From: DATADF01 sp046263155 | GTDB taxonomy: Bacteria > Actinomycetota > CADDZG01 > WHSQ01 | Length of the DNA: 37,314 bases | Assembly (NCBI GenBank): GCA_046263155.1 | Contig: JBHELF010000116.1 | Span: forward strand, 1-37,314 | Direction: 5' to 3' | In this document: positions 6,197-14,705 of the stretch, piece after piece | Numbering within the stretch: position 1 is the stretch's first letter | Layout of the letters: each line of letters opens with the position of its first letter | The notes under the pieces: model-generated | Told to the model about the DNA's origin: nothing | What the model saw: the letters and a program-made list of their open reading frames with translations, nothing else | Databases searched by the model: none | Program-made: the position numbers and the translations under genes

Positions 6197-8391
6197 CCTT
6201 CGACACCTCCCAGGGGGGCCTCGCGAATGCCAAATCTTTCGTACACCCGGCGAAGGGGAGCGGGAGCCCACCAGTTGGCGGATCCCATCAGTTTCATGAA
6301 CGCGGGAACGAGCGCCGCCCGCACCAGGGTCGCATCCATGATCACCGCAAGCGCGAGACCCATGCCAAATAGTTTGATGAACGCGACTCCAGAGCTGATC
6401 ATCGCCACGAAAACAATTGCGATGAGGGCGGCCGCAGCAGTCACGATTCGCCCGGTCCGCTCCAAGCCCAAGGCCACGGATGTCTCGTTATCTCCGGTGC
6501 GGTCGTGCTCCTCTTTGATGCGCGACAGCAAAAAGACCTCGTAGTCCATCGAGAGTCCGAACGCGATGCAGAACATAAGGATGATGTTGGCCAGCACCAG
6601 TGACCCCGTCGGCGTGAAGTTGAGTGCATCCGCGAAATGCCCCTGCTGGAATACCCAAACCATGGCACCGAAGGTCGCGGTCAGGCTGAGGAGGTTGAGG
6701 AACACGGCCTTCAGGGGGACCACGAGGCTGCCAAAAAGAAGAAAAAGAGTCACGAATGTCACGAGGCCTATCCACGTCAAGGCGATAGGGAATCGGGCGA
6801 AGGCGATTCGCTTGCTGTCCACCAGATCGGCAGAGGCACCCGTCACCTGGACTATGAAGGGGGCCTCCAGCGTGCGGATGTCTTGGACGAGTTTCTCGGC
6901 CTCCGCGGATTGGGGCTCCACCGAGGGATCGAGCACTACGGAAAAGAAAGTCGCGTCCTCGGCCGTGAACCGTCGACTGAGTAATTCGCTCTTGAAGAGC
7001 AGGCTTCCCGCTACGTAGCTCCCTGTCGCCGCGTCGACCCGCGCGACCTCATCGATCTTGGAAAGACGCAAAGCGAATGCTTCGACTTCCTCGTTCGCAT
7101 CCCGCACGTCTACGCCGTCCGCCAACACCGAGAGCGCGAAGGCCTCGTTGCCGGCGAAGTCGGCGCGCAGCTCATCGGAGACGACGCGCCCGGGGGCGCC
7201 TGGAGGGAGGACCCGATCGTCGGGAAGCCCCAACCTGACGTCTAGAAATGGCGCCCCCAGGAAAAGGAGGATGGCAACGCCCACTGCGGCGATCGGAATG
7301 GGTCGCCGCATAACGAATGTGGCAATCCGATGCCAGGTCTGTCTCTCGGCCGTCAGCTTCTTGGGTCGGCGCACGCTCAAACTGTCAATCCGAGGTCCCA
7401 GAAGAGTCAGCAGGGCCGGAAGTGTGACGGTCGCGCCGATGGAGGCAAGCGCGACCACAGGTATGCCGGCGTAAGCAAAGGACCTAAGAAAAACGATCGG
7501 GAACACGAGAAGTGCCGAGAGTGATGCAGCGACCGCTACGGCGCTGAATACAACGGTCCGGCCCGCGGTCTCGACCGTTCGCACGACCGCATCGTCGACG
7601 GATTTGCCTGCGGCGAGTTCCTCGCGAAAGCGCGACACGATGAACAGGCTGTAGTCGATGCCGAGTCCGAGGCCCATTCCGGTGGTGAGATTCAGGGCGA
7701 AGATGGATACCTCGGTCACTGCAGCTACGAGCCGCAGGACCAACAGAGTTCCCAGAACGGCGACGATCCCCACGCCCAAAGGAAGCGTCGCCGCGACCGC
7801 GCTTCGGAACACAAACAGGAGCAGAATGAGCAGGATGGGGATCGCCACCATCTCCGCACGGACGAGGTCCTCCTCCACCTGTGACGTGACCTGACGAAAG
7901 ACCTCCGCGAAGCCCCCGACCGACACCTTGATCACATCGTTGGAGCGTGAGTACTTAGGGGCCAGGACCTCGAGGGTGTCGTTCTTGTCGTTCTGAGTCC
8001 CCTCGAGATGCGCGAGAACCATCGCCTTGGATCCGTCCAGGCTTCGCAGCGGGGGAGCCCCGCCGAGGCTCCAGTAGCTATCCACGCGCGCGACGCCCTC
8101 CTCCTCGGCGAGGGCGCGTGTCAAAGAGACGCCGGCGGCCGCAACCTCGGGATCGTCCACCGAGCCGGTGCGGGATTCAACCAGAAGGACGACGTCTGGA
8201 TCGGCGACGCCGAAGGCCTTCTCGATGCGCATCGCGGCGCGACTCGATTCGCTGTCCGGATCCTCGAATCCGCCCGTCGAGAGATGGTCGACTACCGACG
8301 CGCCGAGGCCGCCGGCGAGCGCGAGCAAGAGAGCCGAAACGATCAGAAGGCGACGCGGATGGCGAACGACGAATCGGCCCAGGCGGCGCAT
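6193..8391 (-). CDS. MMPL/RND-family membrane exporter
   Basis: This 732-residue RND-superfamily transporter is of the MmpL/YdfJ type. Two homologous halves each have a leading transmembrane helix, an extracytoplasmic domain and a five-helix bundle. The proton-relay signatures are visible in both halves: GLGIDYSLFIVSRFREEL in the first and FGLSMDYEVFLLSRIKEEH in the second, with the conserved Asp-Tyr pair. Members export lipids, lipopeptides or siderophores. I chose the ATG at 8391, which begins MRRLGRFVVRHPRR and has an AGGAAG site; a longer frame upstream would run into the promoter. It is followed by the lipoprotein gene with an ATGA overlap and is divergent from an HxlR regulator across a short intergenic region with a palindrome, so regulation by that protein is likely. 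Confidence 0.93.
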   Translation of the reverse strand: MRRLGRFVVRHPRRLLIVSALLLALAGGLGASVVDHLSTGGFEDPDSESSRAAMRIEKAFGVADPDVVLLVESRTGSVDDPEVAAAGVSLTRALAEEEGVARVDSYWSLGGAPPLRSLDGSKAMVLAHLEGTQNDKNDTLEVLAPKYSRSNDVIKVSVGGFAEVFRQVTSQVEEDLVRAEMVAIPILLILLLFVFRSAVAATLPLGVGIVAVLGTLLVLRLVAAVTEVSIFALNLTTGMGLGLGIDYSLFIVSRFREELAAGKSVDDAVVRTVETAGRTVVFSAVAVAASLSALLVFPIVFLRSFAYAGIPVVALASIGATVTLPALLTLLGPRIDSLSVRRPKKLTAERQTWHRIATFVMRRPIPIAAVGVAILLFLGAPFLDVRLGLPDDRVLPPGAPGRVVSDELRADFAGNEAFALSVLADGVDVRDANEEVEAFALRLSKIDEVARVDAATGSYVAGSLLFKSELLSRRFTAEDATFFSVVLDPSVEPQSAEAEKLVQDIRTLEAPFIVQVTGASADLVDSKRIAFARFPIALTWIGLVTFVTLFLLFGSLVVPLKAVFLNLLSLTATFGAMVWVFQQGHFADALNFTPTGSLVLANIILMFCIAFGLSMDYEVFLLSRIKEEHDRTGDNETSVALGLERTGRIVTAAAALIAIVFVAMISSGVAFIKLFGMGLALAVIMDATLVRAALVPAFMKLMGSANWWAPAPLRRVYERFGIREAPLGGVEG

Positions 8392-8400
8392 ACTTGACTT

Positions 8401-8440
8401 CCTATAGTAGCCACTACATTCTGTCAAGCTGACCTATACT
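8401..8440. promoter_or_regulatory. Divergent promoter region with GTAG-N3-CTAC operator candidate
   Basis: The gap between the exporter and regulator genes contains a perfect inverted repeat, GTAGCCACTAC (8407-8417). On the minus strand a TTGACA (8427-8422) and a TATAGG (8406-8401) flank it with a 15-bp spacer, so a repressor bound there would cover the exporter promoter. On the plus strand TATACT (8435-8440) lies just upstream of the regulator start. Both transcripts would have short leaders. HxlR regulators usually bind short palindromes beside their own gene. Promoter assignment is by eye. Confidence 0.45.
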
Positions 8441-8451
8441 GGGAGTCTATC

Positions 8452-9123
8452 ATGCGTAGCTACGAGCAGTACTGCCCCCTGGCCCGTGCGCTCGACGTGG
8501 TCGGTGATCGCTGGGCGATGCTGGTGCTGCGGGAACTCTTCTTCACTCCCAAGCGCTTCACCGATCTGCAGACGCGTCTCGAGGGCATTGCCCCGAATCT
8601 CCTCAGCCGCAGGCTGAAGGAACTCGAGGCTGCGGAACTCATAGCGCGCCGACGCCTGGATCCGCCCGCGTCGGCGACCGTCTACGAGCTCACCGAGCGC
8701 GGTCGCAGTCTCGAACCCGCGATGCTCGAGCTTGCCCGCTGGGGAACCCAATTCCTCGGTAGCTATGAGGGCGACGAGGCCTTCAACCTCGAGTGGTTGA
8801 TCCCCGTGATGGAGGAGATGGCTGATCGCGAGGCCGCCCGCGGCGTGCGCGAGACCTACGAATTCATCATCGACGGCGTGCCCTTCTCGGTGAAGGTCGA
8901 CGATGGGAAAGTCATGGTGCGCGCGGGACACGCCCCGGGCGTTGCGGATCTATTGGTCGAGACTGACCTGGCCACCTTCATGGAGGTGGGCTTCGGCCGA
9001 CTTTCGCCTGAGGATGCTCAGTCGCAGGGACGGAGCCGCGTTGTCGGGGATGCAAGCAAAGTGGATACGGCCCTCGACATCCTTGCGCCGGTGCGCGTCC
9101 TTTCGAAGGTTGCCGTCGCCTGA
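8452..9123 (+). CDS. HxlR-family regulator fused to an SCP2-like sterol-binding domain
   Basis: This is a 223-residue, two-domain transcription factor. Residues 1-100 are an HxlR winged helix: the conserved CPLARALDVVGDRWAMLVLREL, the recognition region RFTDLQTRLEGIAPNLLSRRLKELE, and a wing ending in YELTERG. Residues about 115-223 look like an SCP2/sterol-carrier domain (FIIDGVPFSVKVDDGKVMVRAG, then a stretch with DLATFMEVGFGRLSPEDA). Such fusions are known in actinobacteria and would let the protein sense a hydrophobic ligand. Usual HxlR proteins are near 110-130 residues, so the extra domain is clear. It is divergent from the MmpL exporter, so a ligand-controlled repressor of lipid or drug export is a good working model. 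The ATG has GGGAG 6 nt upstream. Confidence 0.9.
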   Translation: MRSYEQYCPLARALDVVGDRWAMLVLRELFFTPKRFTDLQTRLEGIAPNLLSRRLKELEAAELIARRRLDPPASATVYELTERGRSLEPAMLELARWGTQFLGSYEGDEAFNLEWLIPVMEEMADREAARGVRETYEFIIDGVPFSVKVDDGKVMVRAGHAPGVADLLVETDLATFMEVGFGRLSPEDAQSQGRSRVVGDASKVDTALDILAPVRVLSKVAVA

Positions 9124-9153
9124 CCGGGCCGACCGACACGCAGCAGGGGCGTC

Positions 9154-9345
9154 TTAGGACGCTGTGCGGGCAGGCACCACCGATTGCGAGCGAGTCTCGC
9201 GTACTGCGGCCATGAGTTCCGAGCGACGATCATTTTCGATAACCGCTCGACGAGCGTTCTCGATACTTTCAGAGGCCAGGAGTCTGTCGGCGTGCCGAAG
9301 GACAGATAAGAGTGGCTTCAAGCCCTCGTGAAGTAATGCCAGCAC
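9154..9345 (-). CDS. Small hypothetical protein
   Basis: This 63-residue helical protein is the only plausible gene in the 370-bp gap between the HxlR and GNAT genes. The GTG at 9345 is preceded by a GGAGGA site with 4-nt spacing, which is the main evidence that it is real; a TTG at 9357 starts the same frame but would itself overlap that site. The sequence alternates Leu with charged residues (LLSVLRHADRLLASESIENARRA in part) and has no Cys, no signal and no membrane segment. I do not recognise the family. The remaining 150 bp upstream hold a GC-rich hairpin near 9462-9484 and nothing else I can name. Confidence 0.45.
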   Translation of the reverse strand: MLALLHEGLKPLLSVLRHADRLLASESIENARRAVIENDRRSELMAAVRETRSQSVVPARTAS

Positions 9346-9496
9346 CGAATCCTCCAACCAGTCTCCTCAACCGTCGCTAGGAATCTAGGGGCTCTTCGTT
9401 GCCAGCAGGTTTCTTCGATATGAACGCCTTGTTATTTCTCCGCGAGGAAGCCGTTGTGCGCGCCGCGGTGGGCGGAGCCGCGGCTATCGTCATCGG

Positions 9497-10177
9497 ATGC
9501 AACTAGAGACGACTCTCAAGAACGGTCTGCGCGCGACCATCCGCCCCATCTCACCCGTCGACAAGTGGCGACTGCAAGAGGGCCTCAAGGCTCTCTCGCC
9601 GGAGTCTCGGTATCGAAGATTCTTCCGGGAGGTAGACCATTTCACCGCGGAGCAACTGACTTATCTGACGGAGGTCGACGGGACCAATCACGTGGCATGG
9701 ATTGCTTTAGATGCCGAGCACGTCGATTCGCCGGGCCTCGGGGTTGCCCGCTGGATTCGTATCTCCGAGGAGCCGACATCCGCCGAAGCCGCGGTGACGG
9801 TGCTCGATCAATGGCACGGTCAAGGCCTCGGATCGACCCTGATGTGGCTGCTCGCGAAGTCTGCGATCGAGAATGGGGTAACCCATTTTCGTGTGTGGAC
9901 ACTCGGCGAGAATCTTCCGCTGCTGCGCTTGCTCCAGGGCTTCGGAGTGAAACCCCGTAACTGGGAGGCGGGTGTTGCGGAGCTACTCGTGCCTCTTCCG
10001 GCGTCGCTGGACGATCTGTCCCAGACACCCGCCCCGCTAATTCTGAGAGCGACCGCGACCGGTGAGTTGCTCGGCCGCGCGCGGCCTGACGCCGAGCTGG
10101 GCACGGAGCTCGAGCCCGGCTCTACGAATCGAGCCGGCGGTGGATCTACGACGGAGCTACGTCGAGCCGGAGCTTGA
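9497..10177 (+). CDS. GNAT-family N-acetyltransferase
   Basis: This is a 226-residue acetyltransferase of the GNAT fold. The N-terminus has the RPISPVDKWRLQEGL and SPESRYRRFF blocks typical of the acetyltransferase domain found alone or in Pat/Pka-type protein acetyltransferases. The acetyl-CoA pyrophosphate loop is QWHGQGLGSTL, matching Q/R-x-x-G-x-G/A. Substrate is unknown; protein lysine acetylation is plausible by resemblance only. The last 40 residues are low-complexity Ala/Gly/Arg/Glu and probably disordered. The ATG at 9497 has no strong ribosome site, and a GC-rich hairpin sits 13 bp upstream. Its 3' end overlaps the convergent VOC gene by 32 bp. Confidence 0.88.
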   Translation: MQLETTLKNGLRATIRPISPVDKWRLQEGLKALSPESRYRRFFREVDHFTAEQLTYLTEVDGTNHVAWIALDAEHVDSPGLGVARWIRISEEPTSAEAAVTVLDQWHGQGLGSTLMWLLAKSAIENGVTHFRVWTLGENLPLLRLLQGFGVKPRNWEAGVAELLVPLPASLDDLSQTPAPLILRATATGELLGRARPDAELGTELEPGSTNRAGGGSTTELRRAGA

Positions 10178-11012
10178 TGCCGGATGGGTCCTCGACGACG
10201 ATCGCCCCGTCACTCGTCAGAGGCTCGTGACCGGCAGCGCGAAGTCGCGCGACGACGGCGTCCCGCTCAGCTTCACTCGCGAGAACGATGGTGGCGGACT
10301 GCAAAGCCAGACTGTCGTCGGGTGGAGGCCCCGCCCCCCTGCTGTGCCAGGTGTTCGTGCCGATGTGATGGTGATAGCCACCGGCGCTGAAAAAAGCCGC
10401 GCTGTCCCCATATCCCATCGTCAGGTCGAAGCCGAGAACATCCCGGTAGAAGGCAACCGTCTTCGGAATGTCGCTCACCTGGAGGTGGACATGGCCCATG
10501 TCCGTTCCCGCCGGCATGCCTCGGTAAGCGGGTTCCGAGCCATCCAGCTGATCCAAGAGAGCGTTCACGTCGAGGGGTCGAAGAACGCCCATCTCGGATA
10601 GGCGGTTCTCCCACAAGGCGCGCGGCCGATCGGCGTAGATCTCGATTCCGTGGCCGTCTGGATCGTGCAGGTAGATCGCCTCACTGACATAGTGATCCGA
10701 AGCGCCGTCGATCGCGATTCGGGACTTGATGGCGTGGTCCAACCAGCGCGCCAGGCTGATGCGATCTGGCACCCGGACGGCAAAGTGATAAAGGCCGGTA
10801 GCGCGGGAGACGCGCCGCGCCCCCGGTAGTGCTTCGAGGCGGAGCAGCTCGATTGGCTCCACGCCGAGGGACGCACGCTTCGCCTCGCGCTCCAATACTT
10901 GCAAGCCCAGGGCGTCCTGGTAGAAGGCGACGCTTCGATCCAGATCGGCCACCGTGAGGTGCACCTGACCCACGCTTGTGGACTCTGCCAGGCGAGGCTG
11001 TGTTTTCTGCAT
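10146..11012 (-). CDS. VOC-family protein, two glyoxalase/dioxygenase domains
   Basis: This 288-residue protein has two vicinal-oxygen-chelate repeats, in the CatE/ring-cleavage dioxygenase-like arrangement. Repeat one (about residues 12-130) begins GQVHLTVADLDRSVAFYQ and contains GLYHFAVRV and HGIEIYADRP, giving His, His and Glu candidates for the metal. Repeat two (about 165-285) begins MGHVHLQVSDIPKTVAFYR and has GGYHHHIGTN, but its last strand reads IKLRL, so the terminal Glu is missing there. Function could be a dioxygenase, isomerase or glyoxalase-type enzyme on a small aromatic or aldehyde. The ATG at 11012 has an AAGGA site; the frame stays open upstream but without one. Confidence 0.88.
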   Translation of the reverse strand: MQKTQPRLAESTSVGQVHLTVADLDRSVAFYQDALGLQVLEREAKRASLGVEPIELLRLEALPGARRVSRATGLYHFAVRVPDRISLARWLDHAIKSRIAIDGASDHYVSEAIYLHDPDGHGIEIYADRPRALWENRLSEMGVLRPLDVNALLDQLDGSEPAYRGMPAGTDMGHVHLQVSDIPKTVAFYRDVLGFDLTMGYGDSAAFFSAGGYHHHIGTNTWHSRGAGPPPDDSLALQSATIVLASEAERDAVVARLRAAGHEPLTSDGAIVVEDPSGIKLRLDVAPS

Positions 11013-11122
11013 TTGAATCCTTATGTCTTGATCTCTCAACCCCACTAGAGAGAACGACAAACGCGTCGGACTATTCCTGACTCAAGGGCCGCCACGCCGG
11101 AGATTGAGGGTAAGTAAGCCAT

Positions 11123-12622
11123 GTGATGCGATCCACCATCGTCGGAAGCGTCCGAAACCTTCTCGTTGTGCTCCATGGGGTCGACCTGGCCGTCTTTCGA
11201 TCGGTTGCCCGGTCGGAGCAACCGATCGCCCAGGCCTCATTGCCTCGCCTCAGTCGCGCTGCCGACCGCTCGGTTCTCTGGCTGGGCATAGCCGGAGGCT
11301 TGTGGCTGACGAGGAAGAGGTTCGCGCGACGCGCGGCTTTACGGGGAGTCACGTCGCTCGCGTTGACCTCGGCTCTCGTGAACCTGCCGATCAAATTCGC
11401 TTTTCGGCGACAGCGACCCCTTATAGACGTCGTCCCGGAGGTGCGCCGGCTGCGTCGCCTTCCCACGTCGCTGTCGTTTCCGTCCGGCCACTCGGCCTCT
11501 GCTTTCGCCTTCACGACGGGCGCCTCCCTGGAGCTGCCATGGCTTGGAGCGCTCCTGGGCCCGCTGGCGGCGGGGGTCGCGAGCTCAAGGGTTTATGTCG
11601 GGGTGCACTATCCCGGCGACGTGCTCGCCGGCGCGGTGCTGGGTGCCGCGATGGGAGTCCTCTCCTTACGCCTCTGGCCACGCGCGCGGCCGCGCGTTCC
11701 CCAGCTGAGTCCTGCTTCAGAATCGGCGGTCGATCCCTTGCCGACCGGCAAAGGCCTCTACCTCGCGGTCAACGCCGCGGCCGGGCCCGGCATATCGACC
11801 TCGCCTCACGACTCGCTGGTCGACGCCTTGCCGGATGCAGTGATCGTGGAGGTCGACCCCGACCGCCCCGATGAACTAAGAAAAGTGCTCGACAGCGGCG
11901 CGGACGACGCGGCCGTCATCGGCGTCGCCGGAGGGGATGGGTCCGTCAACTGTGCCGCCCAGATCGCGATCGATGCCGATAAGCCCCTGCTGGTCGTTCC
12001 CACGGGCACGCTGAATCACTTGGCCCGCGACCTTGGAATGGACGATCTTCAGTCCGCGCTCGATGCTGCCAAGGACGGAAAAGCTGCCGCGATCGATGTT
12101 GCGACGATAGACGGCAAAGTCTTCGTGAACACGGCTAGTTTCGGCAGCTACGTCGATCTCGTCGACACACGCGAGCGGCTGGAGCGCAGACTGGGCAAGT
12201 GGCCGGCTCTACTGGTTGCCCTCGCCTCCGTGCTGAAGAGGTCGCAACCCCTGTCGATCGAGGTCGACGGCCGCGAGACGCAGGTTTGGATGGCGTTCAT
12301 TGGGAATTGCCGATACCAGCCGAGTGGATTTGCACCCTCTTGGCGCGAGCGTCTGGACGATGGAGAACTCGATATCCGGATGGTGGACGCGAGGAAAGGG
12401 ATGTCCCGAACACGATTGGTGATGTCCCTTCTCGCCGGTCGCCTAGGTCGGAGCCGCGTCTATCAGCAGCGATTCGCACGACAGGTCGCGATTCGCTCCG
12501 CCGAACCTTTACGACTCGCCCGGGATGGCGAAACCTTCGAAGCATCAGATCGGGAATTCAGGGTTGAAAAGCAACCCCGACGGCTCCTGGTGTTGGTGCC
12601 TCCGGATCGCGCTACTGCTTAG
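11123..12622 (+). CDS. Bifunctional PAP2 phosphatase / diacylglycerol kinase-like protein
   Basis: This 499-residue fusion joins two lipid-phosphate enzymes. Residues about 1-190 are a membrane PAP2 phosphatase with the three classic motifs: KFAFRRQRP (K-x6-RP), PSGHS, and SRVYVGVHYPGDV (SR-x5-H-x3-D). Residues about 210-499 are a DAGK/sphingosine-kinase-like catalytic domain with GVAGGDGSVN (GGDGT-type loop) and VVPTGTLNHLARDLGM. The architecture is known in actinobacteria and would couple dephosphorylation of one lipid phosphate with phosphorylation of diacylglycerol or a related lipid. The start is GTG 11123 or ATG 11126; a GAGGG lies somewhat far upstream. It is followed by convergent DedA (11-bp overlap) and another PAP2 gene, forming a lipid-metabolism group. 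Confidence 0.93.
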   Translation: MMRSTIVGSVRNLLVVLHGVDLAVFRSVARSEQPIAQASLPRLSRAADRSVLWLGIAGGLWLTRKRFARRAALRGVTSLALTSALVNLPIKFAFRRQRPLIDVVPEVRRLRRLPTSLSFPSGHSASAFAFTTGASLELPWLGALLGPLAAGVASSRVYVGVHYPGDVLAGAVLGAAMGVLSLRLWPRARPRVPQLSPASESAVDPLPTGKGLYLAVNAAAGPGISTSPHDSLVDALPDAVIVEVDPDRPDELRKVLDSGADDAAVIGVAGGDGSVNCAAQIAIDADKPLLVVPTGTLNHLARDLGMDDLQSALDAAKDGKAAAIDVATIDGKVFVNTASFGSYVDLVDTRERLERRLGKWPALLVALASVLKRSQPLSIEVDGRETQVWMAFIGNCRYQPSGFAPSWRERLDDGELDIRMVDARKGMSRTRLVMSLLAGRLGRSRVYQQRFARQVAIRSAEPLRLARDGETFEASDREFRVEKQPRRLLVLVPPDRATA

Positions 12623-13238
12623 TGAGGTAGCGACCCAACAGGATGGCGAATGAAATGAGTGCTAATACTCCGACTCCGGTCAGCCATGGGCCCGCTCGTT
12701 CGTAGGCCTCGCCGAGCGCGTAGCCGGCGGCGACACTCAGGACGAGGCTCACGACGGCGCCGCTCGCGTCTGCACGCAGGAAGCGCGTCGTCCGCATGTG
12801 TAGCACCCCGGCCGCGACCGCCACGGGTGTCGACGCCAGAAAGGCAAGGCGGCCCAGGACGATCAAGCGATCTCCCTTCCTCCTAAGGATCTTGGAGGCC
12901 TCGTTGATCTTCTGGGGGCGCAACAGGCGACCCGCGAGCCCGCTCAGGCGGTTGTTCCGGATATCGGCCGCGTACGCGCGCCCGAGAAAGAAAAAGAGCC
13001 ACACCCCGAGAACCGACAGCGGAAGTGCCGCCACGACAAGTTCGAATAACCCGATCTCTCCCTGCCGCGCGGCGAATCCCGCGGCCACCAGAACCTCCTT
13101 GCTGGGGCGCAGAACGACGAGCACAAGAAAATGGTCGGCGTACAGGAGCGGGACCAAGGGAATCGCGACGATGTACAGGAGGGCGCGGATGGCGCCCAGG
13201 CCTATCAGGATCCATCGATTTCGCTCGGTCGTTTCCAT
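12612..13238 (-). CDS. DedA/SNARE-associated (VTT-like) membrane protein
   Basis: This 208-residue polytopic membrane protein has the DedA/VTT signature in its second half: a conserved Arg in VLGRLAFL, then TPVAVAAGVLHMRTTRFL, then a Gly/Val-rich helix ending AAGYALGEAYERAG. DedA proteins are thought to act as lipid scramblases or flippases; UptA and PopT family members recycle undecaprenyl phosphate or phosphatidylethanolamine. The expected first glycine-rich motif is weak here, so subfamily cannot be set. I placed the start at ATG 13238 (METTERNRW) because longer frames read into the promoter of the divergent PAP2 gene. Being between two PAP2 enzymes supports a role with lipid carrier phosphates, which is inference. 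Confidence 0.85.
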   Translation of the reverse strand: METTERNRWILIGLGAIRALLYIVAIPLVPLLYADHFLVLVVLRPSKEVLVAAGFAARQGEIGLFELVVAALPLSVLGVWLFFFLGRAYAADIRNNRLSGLAGRLLRPQKINEASKILRRKGDRLIVLGRLAFLASTPVAVAAGVLHMRTTRFLRADASGAVVSLVLSVAAGYALGEAYERAGPWLTGVGVLALISFAILLGRYLTKQ

Positions 13239-13282
13239 TGCGGGGTTTTGCTCCGGGGCACGACAGGGCAAACCTTGAACTG

Positions 13283-14056
13283 ATGGACTCCGTGCAGACC
13301 TTCTGGAGGCGACGGCTCGACCCCGAGCAGCGCTACGGATTGCGACTGACTTTGTTCGCCCTGGCATTCCTCCTCGTCGCGGTGCCGTTCGGAATCCTTC
13401 TCAGCCAAGTGGTCGGATCGGGATCGCTAATAAAGGTCGATACGGCCGCCGCGAACTCGCTGCACGAGTGGGTGCGTGACCGACCTGTGTTGGTCGAAGG
13501 ATTGCAAGTCGCGAGTTTCCTCGGCGGCCCCCCGTGGTTTTACCTGATCGTGGGGACTTCCGTGATTTTCCTCTGGAGAAGGGAACGAAGACGTCTCGCG
13601 GTCTTCCTCGCGCTTACAACTCTGTTGGGGGGAGCCGTCGATACAGTCGTGAAGGTTTTGGTCGACCGACCGCGGCCGTCTCTTGTGGATCCTGTTGCGA
13701 CGGCTCACGGCCAGAGCTTCCCTTCGGGTCACTCGATGTCGAGCGTGGTGGCATACGGGGCACTCCTCCTCGTGTTTTTGCCGGCCGTTTCCAAGCGACG
13801 GCGAAAGTTCGTGCTCGCGGGGGCGCTCGTACTGGTTCTATTCATCGGTTTCTCTCGGCTCGCGCTGGGCGTCCACTACATCACCGATGTCCTGGGTGGC
13901 TTCGTGCTCGGGGCCGCCTGGCTGGTGGCGTCCACGGCGGCCTTCAGCATTTGGCGAGTTGAGCGAGGGAGACGACCCGTTCATCCCACCGAAGGGTTGG
14001 AACCGGAAGCTGCCGCGCGCTTGAAGCCGGGGGCGGGGCGCGCGTCTGCCGGCTGA
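13283..14056 (+). CDS. PAP2-family membrane phosphatase
   Basis: This 257-residue integral membrane phosphatase carries all three PAP2 motifs: KVLVDRPRP, FPSGHSMSS and SRLALGVHYITDVLGG, with the catalytic histidines in the second and third. About six hydrophobic segments follow a short cytoplasmic N-terminus. The family dephosphorylates phosphatidate, undecaprenyl pyrophosphate or phosphatidylglycerophosphate. The start is the ATG at 13283 (MDSVQTFWRRR); the frame upstream is open over the DedA promoter and gene but lacks conserved sequence. The C-terminal 35 residues are charged and probably cytoplasmic. The 44-bp gap to the divergent DedA gene must hold both promoters. Confidence 0.93.
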   Translation: MDSVQTFWRRRLDPEQRYGLRLTLFALAFLLVAVPFGILLSQVVGSGSLIKVDTAAANSLHEWVRDRPVLVEGLQVASFLGGPPWFYLIVGTSVIFLWRRERRRLAVFLALTTLLGGAVDTVVKVLVDRPRPSLVDPVATAHGQSFPSGHSMSSVVAYGALLLVFLPAVSKRRRKFVLAGALVLVLFIGFSRLALGVHYITDVLGGFVLGAAWLVASTAAFSIWRVERGRRPVHPTEGLEPEAAARLKPGAGRASAG

Positions 14057-14156
14057 GTCCCGCCGTTGACGTCCGGCGCAGCGTGCCCTTCTCTCCACAC
14101 ATGCTCGAACAGATCTTGGTGTAGGCACTACGAGGCCGAGCCGTAGGGTTGCTGCC

Positions 14157-14705
14157 ATGTGGGTCGCACAGACGTCGCTTCCGCTCGCACATGCCGTGGG
14201 CCCGGCGGGAGGAGTCGAGCTCGAATTACTTCTCGTCGGCGGGGCCCTTGTGGTCACGTCCGTTCTGGTACGTACGCCGGAGGGGGAGACATCGCGGCTT
14301 CCGGTCGTCTTGCTGGCTGCCGGGGTCGCGTTCGGCATTGGCGCGGTCGCCCTGCCTCGTCTCGGACAGCAGACCGCCTCAACTAGTGAGGCGATATCCA
14401 CCTCTGCAATCGTCCTCGGGATACTTCAGCCCTCCGACGGCGACACCGTTCCCGCAAACCAGCGGACAAGGCTCAAGCTCGATCTCCAAAACGCCCCCTT
14501 GGCGCGGTCGGCCTTCTCCAAGGCGGGCGGCCATCTGCACGTCTACGTGGACGGGAAGCTTCAGCGGATGCCTTATTCGTTAACGACGTGGGTCAAGCTG
14601 GATCCCGGCTCTCACGATCTAACGGTGGAGTATGTCGACTCCCGCCATGCGGCCTTCGACCCGCCCGTTCAGGAGACCGTCACGGTCGTCGCTGAGCAGG
14701 AGTGA
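14157..14705 (+). CDS. Membrane-anchored hypothetical with extracellular beta-sandwich-like domain
   Basis: This is a 182-residue protein of unknown function. Two hydrophobic stretches (about residues 20-38 and 47-68) anchor it, followed by roughly 110 residues rich in beta strands: LGILQPSDGDTVPANQ, then a GGHLHVYVDGKLQRMPYSLTTW block and SHDLTVEYVDSRHAAF. The phrase order (attribute range, VDGK, direct mention of how a substance is carried) resembles Ig-like or DUF4399-type domains that follow GxHHHxxxDG patterns. I cannot go further than likely exported beta-sandwich. The ATG at 14157 has only a weak AGGG upstream. Its end overlaps the convergent M28 peptidase gene by 26 bp. Confidence 0.72.
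   Translation: MWVAQTSLPLAHAVGPAGGVELELLLVGGALVVTSVLVRTPEGETSRLPVVLLAAGVAFGIGAVALPRLGQQTASTSEAISTSAIVLGILQPSDGDTVPANQRTRLKLDLQNAPLARSAFSKAGGHLHVYVDGKLQRMPYSLTTWVKLDPGSHDLTVEYVDSRHAAFDPPVQETVTVVAEQE

Noticed and set aside
9462..9484. GCCGCGG-N9-CCGCGGC hairpin before the GNAT gene, as a terminator or riboswitch
   Set aside because: No T-run follows and no aptamer pattern is seen; could affect translation but is not supported enough to annotate.
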